Assembly: GCA_018380115.1 (NCBI GenBank)
Contig: JAGZUF010000006.1
Span: 65,874 to 129,873, forward strand
DNA length: 64,000 nt
Source of the DNA: Oscillospiraceae bacterium
GTDB lineage: Bacteria > Bacillota > Clostridia > Oscillospirales > Ruminococcaceae
Reading direction: 5' to 3'
Position numbers and translations under genes: made by a program. Of this stretch, positions 23,515-32,262 are shown one piece after another. Every line of letters starts with the position of its first letter. Positions within the stretch are counted from its first letter, which is position 1. The notes under the pieces are model-generated. The model was not told the DNA's origin. It searched no databases and was given only the letters and a program-made list of their open reading frames with translations.

Positions 23515-26274
23515 CTAGAAATCATCTGTCTGGCCGGCCTCCGGGCTGCTGTCTCGTTCAATATAGTCGTAGATATAGCCAAGCTCGCTTGCGGGAAGCT
23601 CTACATGATAATGCTCGCACATGGGGGCAAAGGCGCTGTGCGCCGCGCGGATGAACGCCTCGTGCTCGCGCTCGAACTCGGCCTGCCCTTCAAAGCTGGT
23701 GATAAAGGTTTTTGTCACAAGGCGCTCTACCATGCAGCTGATGTGGATATACAGCCCAAGCAGCGTTTTTGCGCCGAAGGGGCGGCCCAGCGCGCTTTGC
23801 AGGCGTTTGAGGGCGCTTTCCACAAAATCCAGCAGGCGGTCTGCATCCAGAATCGTCAGGCTTTTCACCGCGTTTTCCAGCGAGAAGTTCTTCAGCAGGT
23901 TCTGCTGGAACGCCTCCATCTCCCGGCGGGACAGATAGCGCGCAAAGGCCCGGTATACCGTGGGGTTCTCCATAATATCGATAATATCCTCCACCGGGAT
24001 GAACGGTACATCCTTCCAGCCGGGGTCGAACAGGCCCGATATAAACAGAATATTGTATTCGCGGAATACATCGTCCGGCGCGCCGCCCTTCACCAAGGCG
24101 CTGAAATCACATGTCATGATGTCCACATCTACCGCGCGCGGCAGGCTTTCGCGGAACATCTGCATCATGCGCCGGGCCGCGTTGCCGCCCGCCTCGCAGG
24201 CAAAGAGGATGGCGTCCTTTCTGCGGCGGTTGATGATGGTGCGGTAATGGCTTGCCGAGCGTTCACACGCGCACTTCAAAAGCTGCTCCATGGGCACACC
24301 CTCCAGAATGGCCGCGCCCGCATCCAGCGCAAGGCGCGTGGAGGTGTTGTTCAAAATGCCGATGTCAATGTTGCCGATGCCCTGCAGGCCAAGGCCCACA
24401 TCCTCCAGCGAGCCCATGTCCACCAGCACCACAAGGTTGCGCACAAAGCGGCGCAAGTGCAAAAAATGGCGGATGCGGCACACGATTTCGTCCTCGGAAG
24501 AGGACAGCGGCATATCGAACGGCGTGAACACCGGGCTTTTCAGCAGCTGGTTTACCGTGTGCGCCATGCTGCTGGCGGTGGAGGTGCCGTGGCTGACGAT
24601 GATGCCCACTGTGTCCGGCACATGCAGGCCGGGGTCCATCTCATGGATATACGCGGCCAGAAACACAAGCCTTACGCAGCCCTCCTGCGCCATGTTCAGG
24701 TTGCGGCTCAGCAGGGCATCCACGCTCTGCGCAATGGCGTACACCTGCGGCATGCTGCCCTGCACAGCGGCCGCGCACTGCTGCAGCTCGCCGGCGTTCG
24801 CCTGCTCCCAGCGAGCCACCCAGACCTGCTCCTTCATCATGTCGTACACGCCCCGCGTGATCATGGCCGCGCTGTCTGCCGGGAACTGGATGCCGTGCTG
24901 CTCCAGCACATGGGCCAGCACCTGTTCCACCACCTGGCCAATGGCGCGCACCTTGCTGTTGTCGTACTTGCGGCCAAACACCAGATACTCGTCATAGGCG
25001 TACAGCGTCTGCGCCCAGGAGGCCAGCATGGCGTCAAAGCTGCTCTGCCCGTTGGCAAAGGCGCGGAACCCATCCAGAAGCCCTTCATAGTAGGCCTGCG
25101 CCGGGCGCGTGCGCAGCGTGCCGCGCACCTGCTCCAGCGTCATCAGGCTACCGGTATCCTCCATTGCCTGTGTGTCGGCATGGTAGCCGCTGAGCAACTC
25201 CTCCGGCATATGGTACAGCTTCAGGGCAAGCGGCCCCGCGCCCCCTTCCCGCGCCAGAAATGCATTGGCGCAGGTGATGCGGATATCGTTATACAGCTGG
25301 GAGATATTCTCCGCATAGCGGAAATCTGCCAGGGCCGCCAGTGCCTGCGGGCTCACGGCCACCTGCATGCCCATGCGAAGCTCTTCTTTATGCAGAAAAT
25401 GCAGGATGAGCTGCGTTTTTTCCTCGGTGCTGCGCTCTTCCAGCTCCGGCAGCTCCGCCTGAATGGGAATGCGCCGCAGAAAGCTTTTGTCCAGCGCGCA
25501 GAAGGGCCTGCTTTCGGCTGTGAACATGAGGCGGCACACCGGCACGCGCTGCTCCACCGCCAACGCCTGCTGCTGCAAGGTAAAGGAATCGAAATAGCTG
25601 AACAGCTCTTTCTGCAGAGGCCCGGGCAGAAGCTGCACCATATCGAACAGCAGGATGCCCCCTGCGCACTGTGCCACAAGGCCCGTCTGGCCGCCGAACA
25701 GCGCCTCAAACAATGCGCGGCCGCCCTGAGCAAACTCCGAGCAGCGCACCGTCACCAGCCTTCCCTGCGCCGGGATGCAGCCGCTGCGGCGGGCGTATTC
25801 ATAAGTAAGCTGGGCAAAAAAGCTTTTGCCCGTGCCCGCCGCGCCGCTGATGAGCAGCGGCAGGCCGTTGGGCGGATACTGCATGGCGGCCTTGCACTGC
25901 TCAATGCAATAGTTCAGGCTGGCCTCACTGCCCACGGCTTTGCCAAAATCCGGCTTTTCCTCCGCGCGGCCCTCCAGCGTGTCCATCAGCTCCTCCACGC
26001 TTTTGAAGCTCTCCTGCGGAAGCTTGCAGCCGTATTTCCGCTCGGCTGTGCGCCGGTGGATGAAATATACCGGTCTCGTCACCACCTTCACCACAAGCCC
26101 CTGCGCCGCCAGTTCATTCAGGTACTGGCTGGCAAGGTTGCGGCTAATACTGAGCTGGTAGCCAATGTCCTGTGCGGTGTAGCGGGCCATATCTTTTCCG
26201 TCCAGCCGCTGTGTGGCCTGTGCAACGTATTCCAGAACCTCGTCTTTCGTGCTGCGCAAATTTCCTGCTGCCAT
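23515..26274 (-). CDS. LevR-like PRD regulator with degenerate AAA+ domain
   Basis: 919 residues. In order: winged-helix DNA-binding domain (about 8-80), AAA+ sigma-54-interaction-like domain with Walker A SGAAGTGKS near 145, first PRD (about 400-500), EIIA-Man-like domain with IIVSHGTSTASSMA near 560, a middle EIIB-like region, and a C-terminal PRD (GLYIHISCMVERLVTK). The GAFTGA loop that contacts sigma-54 is missing (EALFGGQTGLVAQCAGG) and Walker B reads LLFDMV instead of FLDEV. So it can hardly be a sigma-54 activator. Start at 26274 is set by GGAGGG; the frame continues to 26514 without a site. PTS-dependent phosphorylation probably tunes it. Confidence 0.88.
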   Translation of the reverse strand: MAAGNLRSTKDEVLEYVAQATQRLDGKDMARYTAQDIGYQLSISRNLASQYLNELAAQGLVVKVVTRPVYFIHRRTAERKYGCKLPQESFKSVEELMDTLEGRAEEKPDFGKAVGSEASLNYCIEQCKAAMQYPPNGLPLLISGAAGTGKSFFAQLTYEYARRSGCIPAQGRLVTVRCSEFAQGGRALFEALFGGQTGLVAQCAGGILLFDMVQLLPGPLQKELFSYFDSFTLQQQALAVEQRVPVCRLMFTAESRPFCALDKSFLRRIPIQAELPELEERSTEEKTQLILHFLHKEELRMGMQVAVSPQALAALADFRYAENISQLYNDIRITCANAFLAREGGAGPLALKLYHMPEELLSGYHADTQAMEDTGSLMTLEQVRGTLRTRPAQAYYEGLLDGFRAFANGQSSFDAMLASWAQTLYAYDEYLVFGRKYDNSKVRAIGQVVEQVLAHVLEQHGIQFPADSAAMITRGVYDMMKEQVWVARWEQANAGELQQCAAAVQGSMPQVYAIAQSVDALLSRNLNMAQEGCVRLVFLAAYIHEMDPGLHVPDTVGIIVSHGTSTASSMAHTVNQLLKSPVFTPFDMPLSSSEDEIVCRIRHFLHLRRFVRNLVVLVDMGSLEDVGLGLQGIGNIDIGILNNTSTRLALDAGAAILEGVPMEQLLKCACERSASHYRTIINRRRKDAILFACEAGGNAARRMMQMFRESLPRAVDVDIMTCDFSALVKGGAPDDVFREYNILFISGLFDPGWKDVPFIPVEDIIDIMENPTVYRAFARYLSRREMEAFQQNLLKNFSLENAVKSLTILDADRLLDFVESALKRLQSALGRPFGAKTLLGLYIHISCMVERLVTKTFITSFEGQAEFEREHEAFIRAAHSAFAPMCEHYHVELPASELGYIYDYIERDSSPEAGQTDDF

Positions 26275-26457
26275 GGCGCCCTCCATTCCCCGTTTGCGTT
26301 TTATTATAAATCCACAAATTTCAAAAAACAAAACGGCAAAACTTTTAGCCACTTTCCCTATATTTTTCAGCACTGGCGCCGGAAAAAGCTGCGGCCGTCT
26401 GCCGTTTTTCGACACTATCCCAGTATACAGCGGGGAACTGTCTGCCCAAAACGCCAT

Positions 26458-26487
26458 AAAAAACGGCCTGAGCTTTCGCCCAGGCCG
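26458..26487 (-). terminator. Terminator of the ABC operon
   Basis: Stem CGGCCTG/CAGGCCG (26464-26470 with 26481-26487) followed by six T on the minus strand. The region from 26275 to 26457 must hold the regulator promoter, but no confident -35/-10 pair stands out. Confidence 0.75.
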
Positions 26488-26513
26488 GCTTTTGAAAGCA
26501 GAGTAGGCAGGCA

Positions 26514-27506
26514 TCAGGCCGCCTTTTCCGCAAAGGTATTGTTCACCACTTCCGCATAGGGGGCTTTTTCGTCCAGCTCGCCCGCAGAGGACATCACCGT
26601 CTGCAAAAGCGCAAAGCTCTCCTCGCTCATCACGGGCGTTTCGCAGTAGGCGCCGATATCCTTATAGCGCTGGATGCCGCTGGCCAGCAGGGATACGTCC
26701 GTATCTGCAAACTGAGGCTGGATGACCTCGGCAATCTCCTGCGCCGTATGCTCTGCCACCCATTTCTGGCCTTTGGCCACCGCGTTTGTGAAGCTCTGGA
26801 TCAAATCTGCATTTTCCTCCAGATAGCTTTTTTTCGCAAAATAGGCCGTGTAGGGTATCTCGCCTGCAGCCTCGCCCACGCTTGCCACAATATAGCCCTT
26901 GCCCTCGGCCTCCACCGAAGACGCGGCCGGCTCGAACATCGTTACATAGTCGCCGGTGCCGCCCAAAAAGGCGCCCGTCATCATGTCGAACTGCACGGAG
27001 TTATCCAGAAGCACATCGTTTTCCGTATCCAGCCCGGCCTGCTTCAGTGCATATTCAAATGCCATGTAGGGCACGCCGCCCTTGCGCCCCGGCAGGATAT
27101 GTGCCCCGGCAAGGTCCGTCCACTCGAAATCCGGCATGGGCTCGCGCGCCACAAGGAAGCTGCCGTCGCGCTGTGTCACCTGCGCAAACACCTGGGTATA
27201 GTCCTCTTTGCCCTCGTTGTACACATATACGCTGGCTTCGGGCCCGGCAAACCCGATATCCACACTGCCGGACAGCACGGCGCTCATCACCTTATCTGCC
27301 CCACCGCCGTTTGAAAGCTCTACCGCAAGGCCCTCCTCCTCAAAGAAGCCCAGCTCCAGCGCCACATACTGCGGCGCGTAAAAGATAGAGTGCGTCACCT
27401 CGCACAGCGACACGCTCTGCAGCTCTGCCTGCGCCGTGCCGCAGCCGGTAAGCGCCGCAAGGCACAGGGCGGCGCACAAAAGCGCCGCAGCCAGTTTTTT
27501 CCCCAT
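26514..27506 (-). CDS. ABC transporter substrate-binding lipoprotein (NitT/TauT/NMT1 type)
   Basis: 330 residues with lipobox LAALTGCG after a hydrophobic signal (KLAAALLCAALCLAALTG). The mature part matches SsuA/THI5-like binding proteins: VTHSIFYAPQYVALELGFFEEEGL, GGADKVMSAVLSGSVDIGFAGPEASVY, DFEWTDLAGAHILPGRKGG, VAEHTAQEIAEVI. Typical ligands are nitrate, taurine, sulfonates or thiamine precursors; which one cannot be decided. ATG 27506 is chosen because the lipoprotein signal starts there; the open frame upstream is Arg/Ala-rich and noncoding. Third gene of the ATPase-permease-binding protein operon. Confidence 0.88.
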   Translation of the reverse strand: MGKKLAAALLCAALCLAALTGCGTAQAELQSVSLCEVTHSIFYAPQYVALELGFFEEEGLAVELSNGGGADKVMSAVLSGSVDIGFAGPEASVYVYNEGKEDYTQVFAQVTQRDGSFLVAREPMPDFEWTDLAGAHILPGRKGGVPYMAFEYALKQAGLDTENDVLLDNSVQFDMMTGAFLGGTGDYVTMFEPAASSVEAEGKGYIVASVGEAAGEIPYTAYFAKKSYLEENADLIQSFTNAVAKGQKWVAEHTAQEIAEVIQPQFADTDVSLLASGIQRYKDIGAYCETPVMSEESFALLQTVMSSAGELDEKAPYAEVVNNTFAEKAA

Positions 27507-27652
27507 CAATACACCACACCTTTCTCTTATGTGCCCGCAGGGCCCGGCTGCCCCTGCCCCGGCTCTGGGCCGGGCGCAGGCACGCTGCCGTGCGGTGCGG
27601 GCTTTTATCGCAAGCAGGGCCCGGCGGCGCAAAGCCGCCGCGCCCCGCGGCG

Positions 27653-28459
27653 TTACCCGCCAAAGCGCCTGTTCACGAGCTTTTGAAGCAGCACAACGCT
27701 CTCGTACATCAGCGCCGCCATGATGCTGAGGATGATGACGCCCGTCATCACAAGGTCCATCTGGAACACCTGGCCGCCATACACAATCAGATAGCCCAGC
27801 CCCGCTTTGCTCACAAGGAACTCTCCCGCTATCACACCCACCAGCGAGAGGCCGATATTCACCTTCAGCGAGTTGAACATTGTCTTCAGGTTGGCGGGGA
27901 AAACGATTTTTGTAAAAATCTGCCGCTTGGACGCGCCGAACGTGCGCGCCATTTTTATGCTTTCGGCGTCAGTGGCGCGGAACCCCGCCAGCATCTCCAG
28001 CACGGTGACGATAAGCGAAATAGCCAGCGCCATAAAGATGATGGCGCCGGTGCCGGCGCCCACCAGAATGATGATAACGGGGCCAAGGGCTATTTTGGGC
28101 AGGCTGTTCAGCACCACCAGGTACGGCTCTGCCACGCGCGAGGCAAAGCCGGACCACCACAGCACAATGCTCAGCGCAAGGCCTATCATCACACCCAGCA
28201 GAAAGCCCGTGAGCGTTTCATACAGCGTGACGCCAATGTGCAGCGCAAGGTTATTCTGCGACATATCCAGCAGCGTGCCCGCAATGCGCGAGGGGCTGGA
28301 TACAATGAAGGCGTCCAGCACGCCCACGCGGGTGAGCCCCTCCCAAAGGGCCACAAACAGGACAAGAAAGCCCACCTGGCAGGTGTGCACCCAGCGGGTG
28401 CGGCGGCGCACCGCGGCAAGGTAGGCCGCACGGCTTTCAGAAACTGGTTTGTCATTCAT
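27653..28459 (-). CDS. ABC transporter permease (NitT/TauT type)
   Basis: 268 residues, about six membrane spans of the binding-protein-dependent transport family. EAA loop near residue 175 (FRATDAESIKMARTFGASKRQIFTKIVFPANLKTMFN, with the invariant Gly). N-terminal basic stretch and FLVLFVALWEGLTRVG helix. It overlaps the ATPase gene by eight bases and is followed after 146 bases by the binding protein. Confidence 0.93.
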   Translation of the reverse strand: MNDKPVSESRAAYLAAVRRRTRWVHTCQVGFLVLFVALWEGLTRVGVLDAFIVSSPSRIAGTLLDMSQNNLALHIGVTLYETLTGFLLGVMIGLALSIVLWWSGFASRVAEPYLVVLNSLPKIALGPVIIILVGAGTGAIIFMALAISLIVTVLEMLAGFRATDAESIKMARTFGASKRQIFTKIVFPANLKTMFNSLKVNIGLSLVGVIAGEFLVSKAGLGYLIVYGGQVFQMDLVMTGVIILSIMAALMYESVVLLQKLVNRRFGG

Positions 28460-29213
28460 CGGTCTGCAGCTCCTTCCAGATATGGTCGAAATAGCCGGAA
28501 AAGCGGGGGTGCGCCCGGCAGGACAGCGGCGTGCGCCCTGGGCCGAAATCTATTTTCAGCACTTCTTTTATCTCGGCAGGGCGCTGAGACAGTACCATGA
28601 CATAGTCGCCCAGCGAGATGCTCTCCGGTATATCGTGCGTCACCATCAGCGTGGTGACGCCCTCTGCCTTCAGGATGCGGAACACGTCCGCCGCCACAGA
28701 CAGGCGCGTTTGATAATCCAGCGCGGAAAACGCTTCGTCCAGAAGCAGGATATCCGGCCCCGCGGCCAGCGTGCGGATAAGGCTTGCGCGCTGGCGCATG
28801 CCGCCGGAGAGCTGGCGCGGATATTTATCGGCAAATGCCGCAAGCCCGTATGTCTCCAGCAGGCGTTTGGCGCGCGCCACCGCCTGCGGCGTTTTTGTGC
28901 CGCGTATCTCCAGCCCGAACAGCACGTTGGAAAGGATGGTGCGCCATTCCAGCAGGTTGTCGCGCTGCAGCATATATCCAATATGCGGCGATGTGCCGCG
29001 CACCCGTTCCCCCTTCACATACACCTCGCCCCTCGTTGCCGGCAGCAGCCCCGCTATAACGCTGAGCAGCGTGGATTTTCCACATCCGGACGGCCCCACG
29101 ATGCTGAGAAACTCCCCCTCCTCCACCGCGAAGCTGATGTCCTCAAACGCGTTCACCTCGCCGTTCTTCGCCTGATAGGTGAGCCCGACGTGCTCTACGC
29201 GCAGGATCTCCAT
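28452..29213 (-). CDS. ABC transporter ATP-binding protein (NitT/TauT type)
   Basis: 253 residues. Walker A GPSGCGKST, Q-loop YMLQRDNLLEW, signature LSGGMRQRASLIR, Walker B DILLLDEAFSALD, switch His in VTHDIPESISLGD. Powers the permease encoded next. ATG 29213 follows AGGGG. First gene of the operon; no thiamine or SAM riboswitch is recognisable in the upstream 130 bases. Confidence 0.94.
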   Translation of the reverse strand: MEILRVEHVGLTYQAKNGEVNAFEDISFAVEEGEFLSIVGPSGCGKSTLLSVIAGLLPATRGEVYVKGERVRGTSPHIGYMLQRDNLLEWRTILSNVLFGLEIRGTKTPQAVARAKRLLETYGLAAFADKYPRQLSGGMRQRASLIRTLAAGPDILLLDEAFSALDYQTRLSVAADVFRILKAEGVTTLMVTHDIPESISLGDYVMVLSQRPAEIKEVLKIDFGPGRTPLSCRAHPRFSGYFDHIWKELQTDE

Positions 29214-29306
29214 GCCGATCGCCCCTTTTTATGTACTGATACCCCATTCAATGCACGAGGGCGGCGTTTTGCTCATGGCAAATGCCCTCATACCCTGCCG
29301 CGGCCC

Positions 29307-29335
29307 TTGCGCGGGGCCGCGCTTTCTCTTATAAT
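29307..29335 (+). promoter_or_regulatory. Promoter of asnA
   Basis: TTGCGC (29307-29312), 17-base spacer, TATAAT (29330-29335). It gives a leader of about 85 bases before the asnA start. Confidence 0.65.
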
Positions 29336-29428
29336 AAAAGCTGTGAAAAAACGCGTGTGCCGCTGCATGGCGCGCAAGCGCAGCAGGGCGGCGCGGCAAT
29401 ATGCGCAGCCGCAAAGGGGGAGTGGGAA

Positions 29429-30433
29429 ATGCCTACGGTGATTCCGCAGGGGTATGAGAGTGCACTGGGGCTTTATGAGACGCAGAAGGCCATCGGGCTC
29501 ATCAAACAAATTTTTTTGGCAAAGCTGTGCAGCGCGCTGCACCTCAAGCGTGTGACCGCACCGCTGTTTGTAGACCCGGCCCTTGGCCTGAACGACGACC
29601 TGAACGGCGTGGAGCGCCCGGTGGCGTTCGACATTCCCGCCGTGTGCGGCACTGCACAGGTAGTGCACTCGCTGGCAAAATGGAAGCGTCTTGCGCTGCA
29701 CGAGTATGATTTTTTCCCCGGCAACGGGCTTGTGACAGATATGAATGCCATCCGCCGCGATGAGGCGCTGGACAATCTGCACTCTGTTTATGTGGACCAG
29801 TGGGACTGGGAAAAGGTCATCCTGCGCGAGGACCGCACGCAGGCTTACCTGGAAAAGACTGTGCAGGACATCGTGCATGCCGTGTGCGGCACGCTGGATG
29901 AGGTGAAATGGCAGTTTCCCCAGCTCTGTGTGCAGCTGGAGCGCAGCGTTACGTTCGTGACGAGCCAGCAGCTGGAAGACCGCTGGCCCGGCATGACGCC
30001 CAAGCAGCGTGAAAACGCCATCTGCCGGGAATGCCGCACTGTATTCATCGGGCAGATCGGCGCGCCGCTGGCCAGCGGCGCGCCGCATGACGGCCGTGCG
30101 CCCGATTATGACGACTGGCAGCTGAACGGCGACATTCTGTTCTGGCACGAGCCGCTGGGCTGCGCCATGGAAATAAGCAGCATGGGCATCCGTGTGGACG
30201 CCGAAAGCCTGGCAGCCCAGTTGAAGGCCGCAGGCTGTGAGGCGCGCGCGCAGCTTGCCTTCCACCGGGCGCTTTTAGACGGAGAGCTGCCCCTCACCAT
30301 CGGCGGCGGCATCGGCCAAAGCCGCCTGTGCATGCTGCTGTTGGGCAAGGCGCATGTGGGCGAGGTGCAGGTGTCCCTGTGGGACGATGCCACCCGTGCT
30401 GCCTGCGCCGCGGCAGGCGTGCAGCTTCTTTAA
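29429..30433 (+). CDS. asnA: Aspartate-ammonia ligase (asparagine synthetase A)
   Basis: 334 residues, the standard AsnA length. ATP-dependent amidation of aspartate with free ammonia. Class II aaRS-like motifs: VTAPLFVDPALGLNDDLNG, RPVAFDI, HEYDFFPGNGLVTDMNAIRRDE, YVDQWDWEK, and the C-terminal GGGIGQSRLCMLLLGKAHVGEVQ. ATG 29429 follows AAAGGGGGAG. Transcribed alone from 29307. A CCCGGC-CAAG-GCCGGG hairpin at 30466-30481 follows the stop but has its T tract only on the opposite strand. Confidence 0.96.
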   Translation: MPTVIPQGYESALGLYETQKAIGLIKQIFLAKLCSALHLKRVTAPLFVDPALGLNDDLNGVERPVAFDIPAVCGTAQVVHSLAKWKRLALHEYDFFPGNGLVTDMNAIRRDEALDNLHSVYVDQWDWEKVILREDRTQAYLEKTVQDIVHAVCGTLDEVKWQFPQLCVQLERSVTFVTSQQLEDRWPGMTPKQRENAICRECRTVFIGQIGAPLASGAPHDGRAPDYDDWQLNGDILFWHEPLGCAMEISSMGIRVDAESLAAQLKAAGCEARAQLAFHRALLDGELPLTIGGGIGQSRLCMLLLGKAHVGEVQVSLWDDATRAACAAAGVQLL

Positions 30434-30516
30434 GCACACCAAAATCGGCCCGGAGCATAAAAAAGCCCGGCCAAGGCCGGGGGATGTACGAAAAGAAGCC
30501 AGCAAAGGAGGATAAA

Positions 30517-30777
30517 ATGCCGGAAATCAAATATAACAAGCTTCTATCTGCATTTTTTTGTATTGCTCTCTTCTCTGTAAGCATCCTCGCCGGCGTCTTT
30601 TTCCGGATATTCTTTCTATTTGCAGCAGTGAGCATTTCAGGATATGCATATATTGATAAAAAATATCTGCGGTGCCCGCACTGCGGCGGGTTTGAAAATG
30701 TAGAGAGGTTGTTTTATGCTGCAAGCCACCAGTATCATTGCCGCCACTGCGGTAAAATATTGAACATTAGAAAGTGA
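30517..30777 (+). CDS. Small membrane protein with C-terminal zinc ribbon (86 aa)
   Basis: ATG 30517 follows AAAGGAGG at ideal spacing. Residues 8-45 form one or two hydrophobic spans (LLSAFFCIALFSVSILAGVF, FLFAAVSISGYAYI), followed by a zinc-ribbon with CPHCGG and CRHCGK knuckles 21 residues apart. Codon use is clearly poorer in GC than its neighbours, a sign of recent acquisition. The role is unknown; the likely topology places the zinc ribbon in the cytoplasm. Confidence 0.75.
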   Translation: MPEIKYNKLLSAFFCIALFSVSILAGVFFRIFFLFAAVSISGYAYIDKKYLRCPHCGGFENVERLFYAASHQYHCRHCGKILNIRK

Positions 30778-30836
30778 TTTCCGCTGCAAAGTTAAGATAA
30801 GCATAATCCGTTGCTACACCGCCTTCCTTGTGTGAA

Positions 30837-30875
30837 AATGTGCCCGCGCAGCTTATAAGGCCGCGCGGGCACATT
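30837..30875. terminator. Bidirectional terminator
   Basis: 13-bp perfect stem (30837-30849 with 30863-30875) between convergent genes; minus strand continues TTTTCAC, plus strand CTGTTT. Confidence 0.75.
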
Positions 30876-30893
30876 CTGTTTGCAAATCTATTT

Positions 30894-31895
30894 TCACCAG
30901 TTATTTACCGCGTGCTCGGCAAAGGCGGGAAGCGCTTCTATCTGAAGCCTCGTGCCGTCTGCCAGAACGGCGGTGCCCTCGAACATGCCGAACATCTGAT
31001 GGCAGCAGTTGTTCACCACCAGCGCCTTTATTCTAGTGGTGCGGTCAAAGCTGGGGGTCAGCGTTAAATCCAGCTTTCCTTCGTCATCATACAAATGCCA
31101 CGGTTTCATATAGGCGGTGCCCAAATCGAAATGCACCTGCCCCAGCTTTGTCACCTCGCCGCCGTAGAACAGCATATTTTCCGTGGCCTTCGAGGTATCG
31201 CCAAAGCCGCGCCCCAAATTGAAGCCGAACAGCCGCCCGGCCACCGGGCCGGTGCCGTTGGACCAATACCACTCGTTGTGATACGGCCATACGCCGCGGC
31301 CCCAGTCCAGAAGGCCGAAGGCGTCCTCGCCAAACGTGTATGTCCGCCCTTTATATACGGCCCGGCCGCGCGCCGTCATGCAGTTTATCTTCTGGTTATA
31401 GTAGAACATGCGGGGCGATTCCTTGAACGGGGTCTGGATGACGGTAGAAAACGGCATGGTGCGTTCCAGCGTGATGGTGGCCTCAAAATCAGGTGCGGAA
31501 AACGAGAGAAAGCGCGTGTCTCCCTCCGTCTTGAAGCGCAGGTGCACACCTTGTTTATCATAAGTGACATCGCTGTCCTCCTCGGCATTTTCCGGCAAAT
31601 GCAGGCTGCCGAACGGAAAGGGAATGAGCTTGCTGATGTCCGCTATCATCTCGCCCTTTTTGAAATCAAACAGCATGATGCCCACCTGCCCAGCATAAGA
31701 GGCATGACCAAATGTGAACTGCAGGCATTTCTCTCTATCGGAAACCTGATAAAAGTCCCACTCCTTAATGCGCAGCGGCGAGGCCTTGATGTCTGCACGG
31801 CGGTATGTCTGCACAGCCCGGGGCGCCCACCCCGGTTGGATGACGCCGCGGCTGTCCAGCACATAGCCGGGCGTTTTAATCTCCTGCTGGTGCAT
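30894..31895 (-). CDS. DUF2804 domain-containing protein
   Basis: 333 residues, full family length. Characteristic stretches are RIKEWDFYQVSDREKCLQFTFGHASYAGQVGIMLFD, MFYYNQKINCMTARGRA, GLLDWGRGVWPYHNEWYWSNGTG and HVLYDDEGKLDLTLTP-like HLYDDEGKLDLTLTPSFDR. Predicted soluble beta-rich protein; no activity known, resembles lipocalin/hydroxyneurosporene-synthase-like folds. ATG 31895 follows GGGGGAG; an ATG 24 bases upstream has no site. Confidence 0.88.
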   Translation of the reverse strand: MHQQEIKTPGYVLDSRGVIQPGWAPRAVQTYRRADIKASPLRIKEWDFYQVSDREKCLQFTFGHASYAGQVGIMLFDFKKGEMIADISKLIPFPFGSLHLPENAEEDSDVTYDKQGVHLRFKTEGDTRFLSFSAPDFEATITLERTMPFSTVIQTPFKESPRMFYYNQKINCMTARGRAVYKGRTYTFGEDAFGLLDWGRGVWPYHNEWYWSNGTGPVAGRLFGFNLGRGFGDTSKATENMLFYGGEVTKLGQVHFDLGTAYMKPWHLYDDEGKLDLTLTPSFDRTTRIKALVVNNCCHQMFGMFEGTAVLADGTRLQIEALPAFAEHAVNNW

Positions 31896-32208
31896 GGAAA
31901 TGCTCCCCCTTTTGCCCAAAACTTCTACGAAGTGTATATTTCCTGTTTTATTTTACCACATTCCCCTTGAAAAAAGGCACCAAAAAAGGCGAACCGCCTT
32001 TGGGCAACCCGACAAATCATAACCTGCATCCGGCACAGCGCCGGGGCAGGGTTTATTGGGAAGCGACCACGGCGGCGAAGTCGTATTGCAGCAAAAGATT
32101 AGATGCGCCTGTACGCCGTCCGGCGGCCCTTTCCGTTGCATGCCGCTGCCCTTTTGCTTTTTTGAACAGGGCCGGCTTTGTTCTATTGTTCAAATTCAGC
32201 CCTTCGCA
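31896..32208. other. Intergenic region without recognised gene
   Basis: About 310 bases between the DUF2804 promoter side and the adhE terminator. A short AAAGGCG-AAC-CGCCTTT hairpin lies near 31986-32002 and a TAAAAT box on the minus strand near 31955-31960 may serve the DUF2804 gene. I see no other gene. Confidence 0.4.
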
Positions 32209-32250
32209 GAAAAAAGCGCGGGCCCCTTTCTCAGCGGGGCCCGCGTTTTT
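32209..32250. terminator. Terminator of adhE
   Basis: 10-bp stem CGCGGGCCCC/GGGGCCCGCG (32217-32226 with 32236-32245), T tract on both strands. Confidence 0.85.
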
Positions 32251-32262
32251 CGCAAGCAATGT

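Noticed and set aside
23482..23580. Sigma-54 promoter before the EIIA gene
   Set aside because: No TGGCAC-N5-TTGC pattern on the minus strand, in line with the missing GAFTGA loop of the regulator.
23032..26559. Very long plus-strand open frame (1175 codons)
   Set aside because: It lies exactly opposite the LevR-like and EIIA genes, has His/Arg/Ala-rich composition from reversed GC-rich codons and no ribosome site.
29214..29340. Thiamine riboswitch before the ABC operon
   Set aside because: The TPP core (CTGAGA and the ACCTGATCTGG-type segment) is not present on the minus strand.
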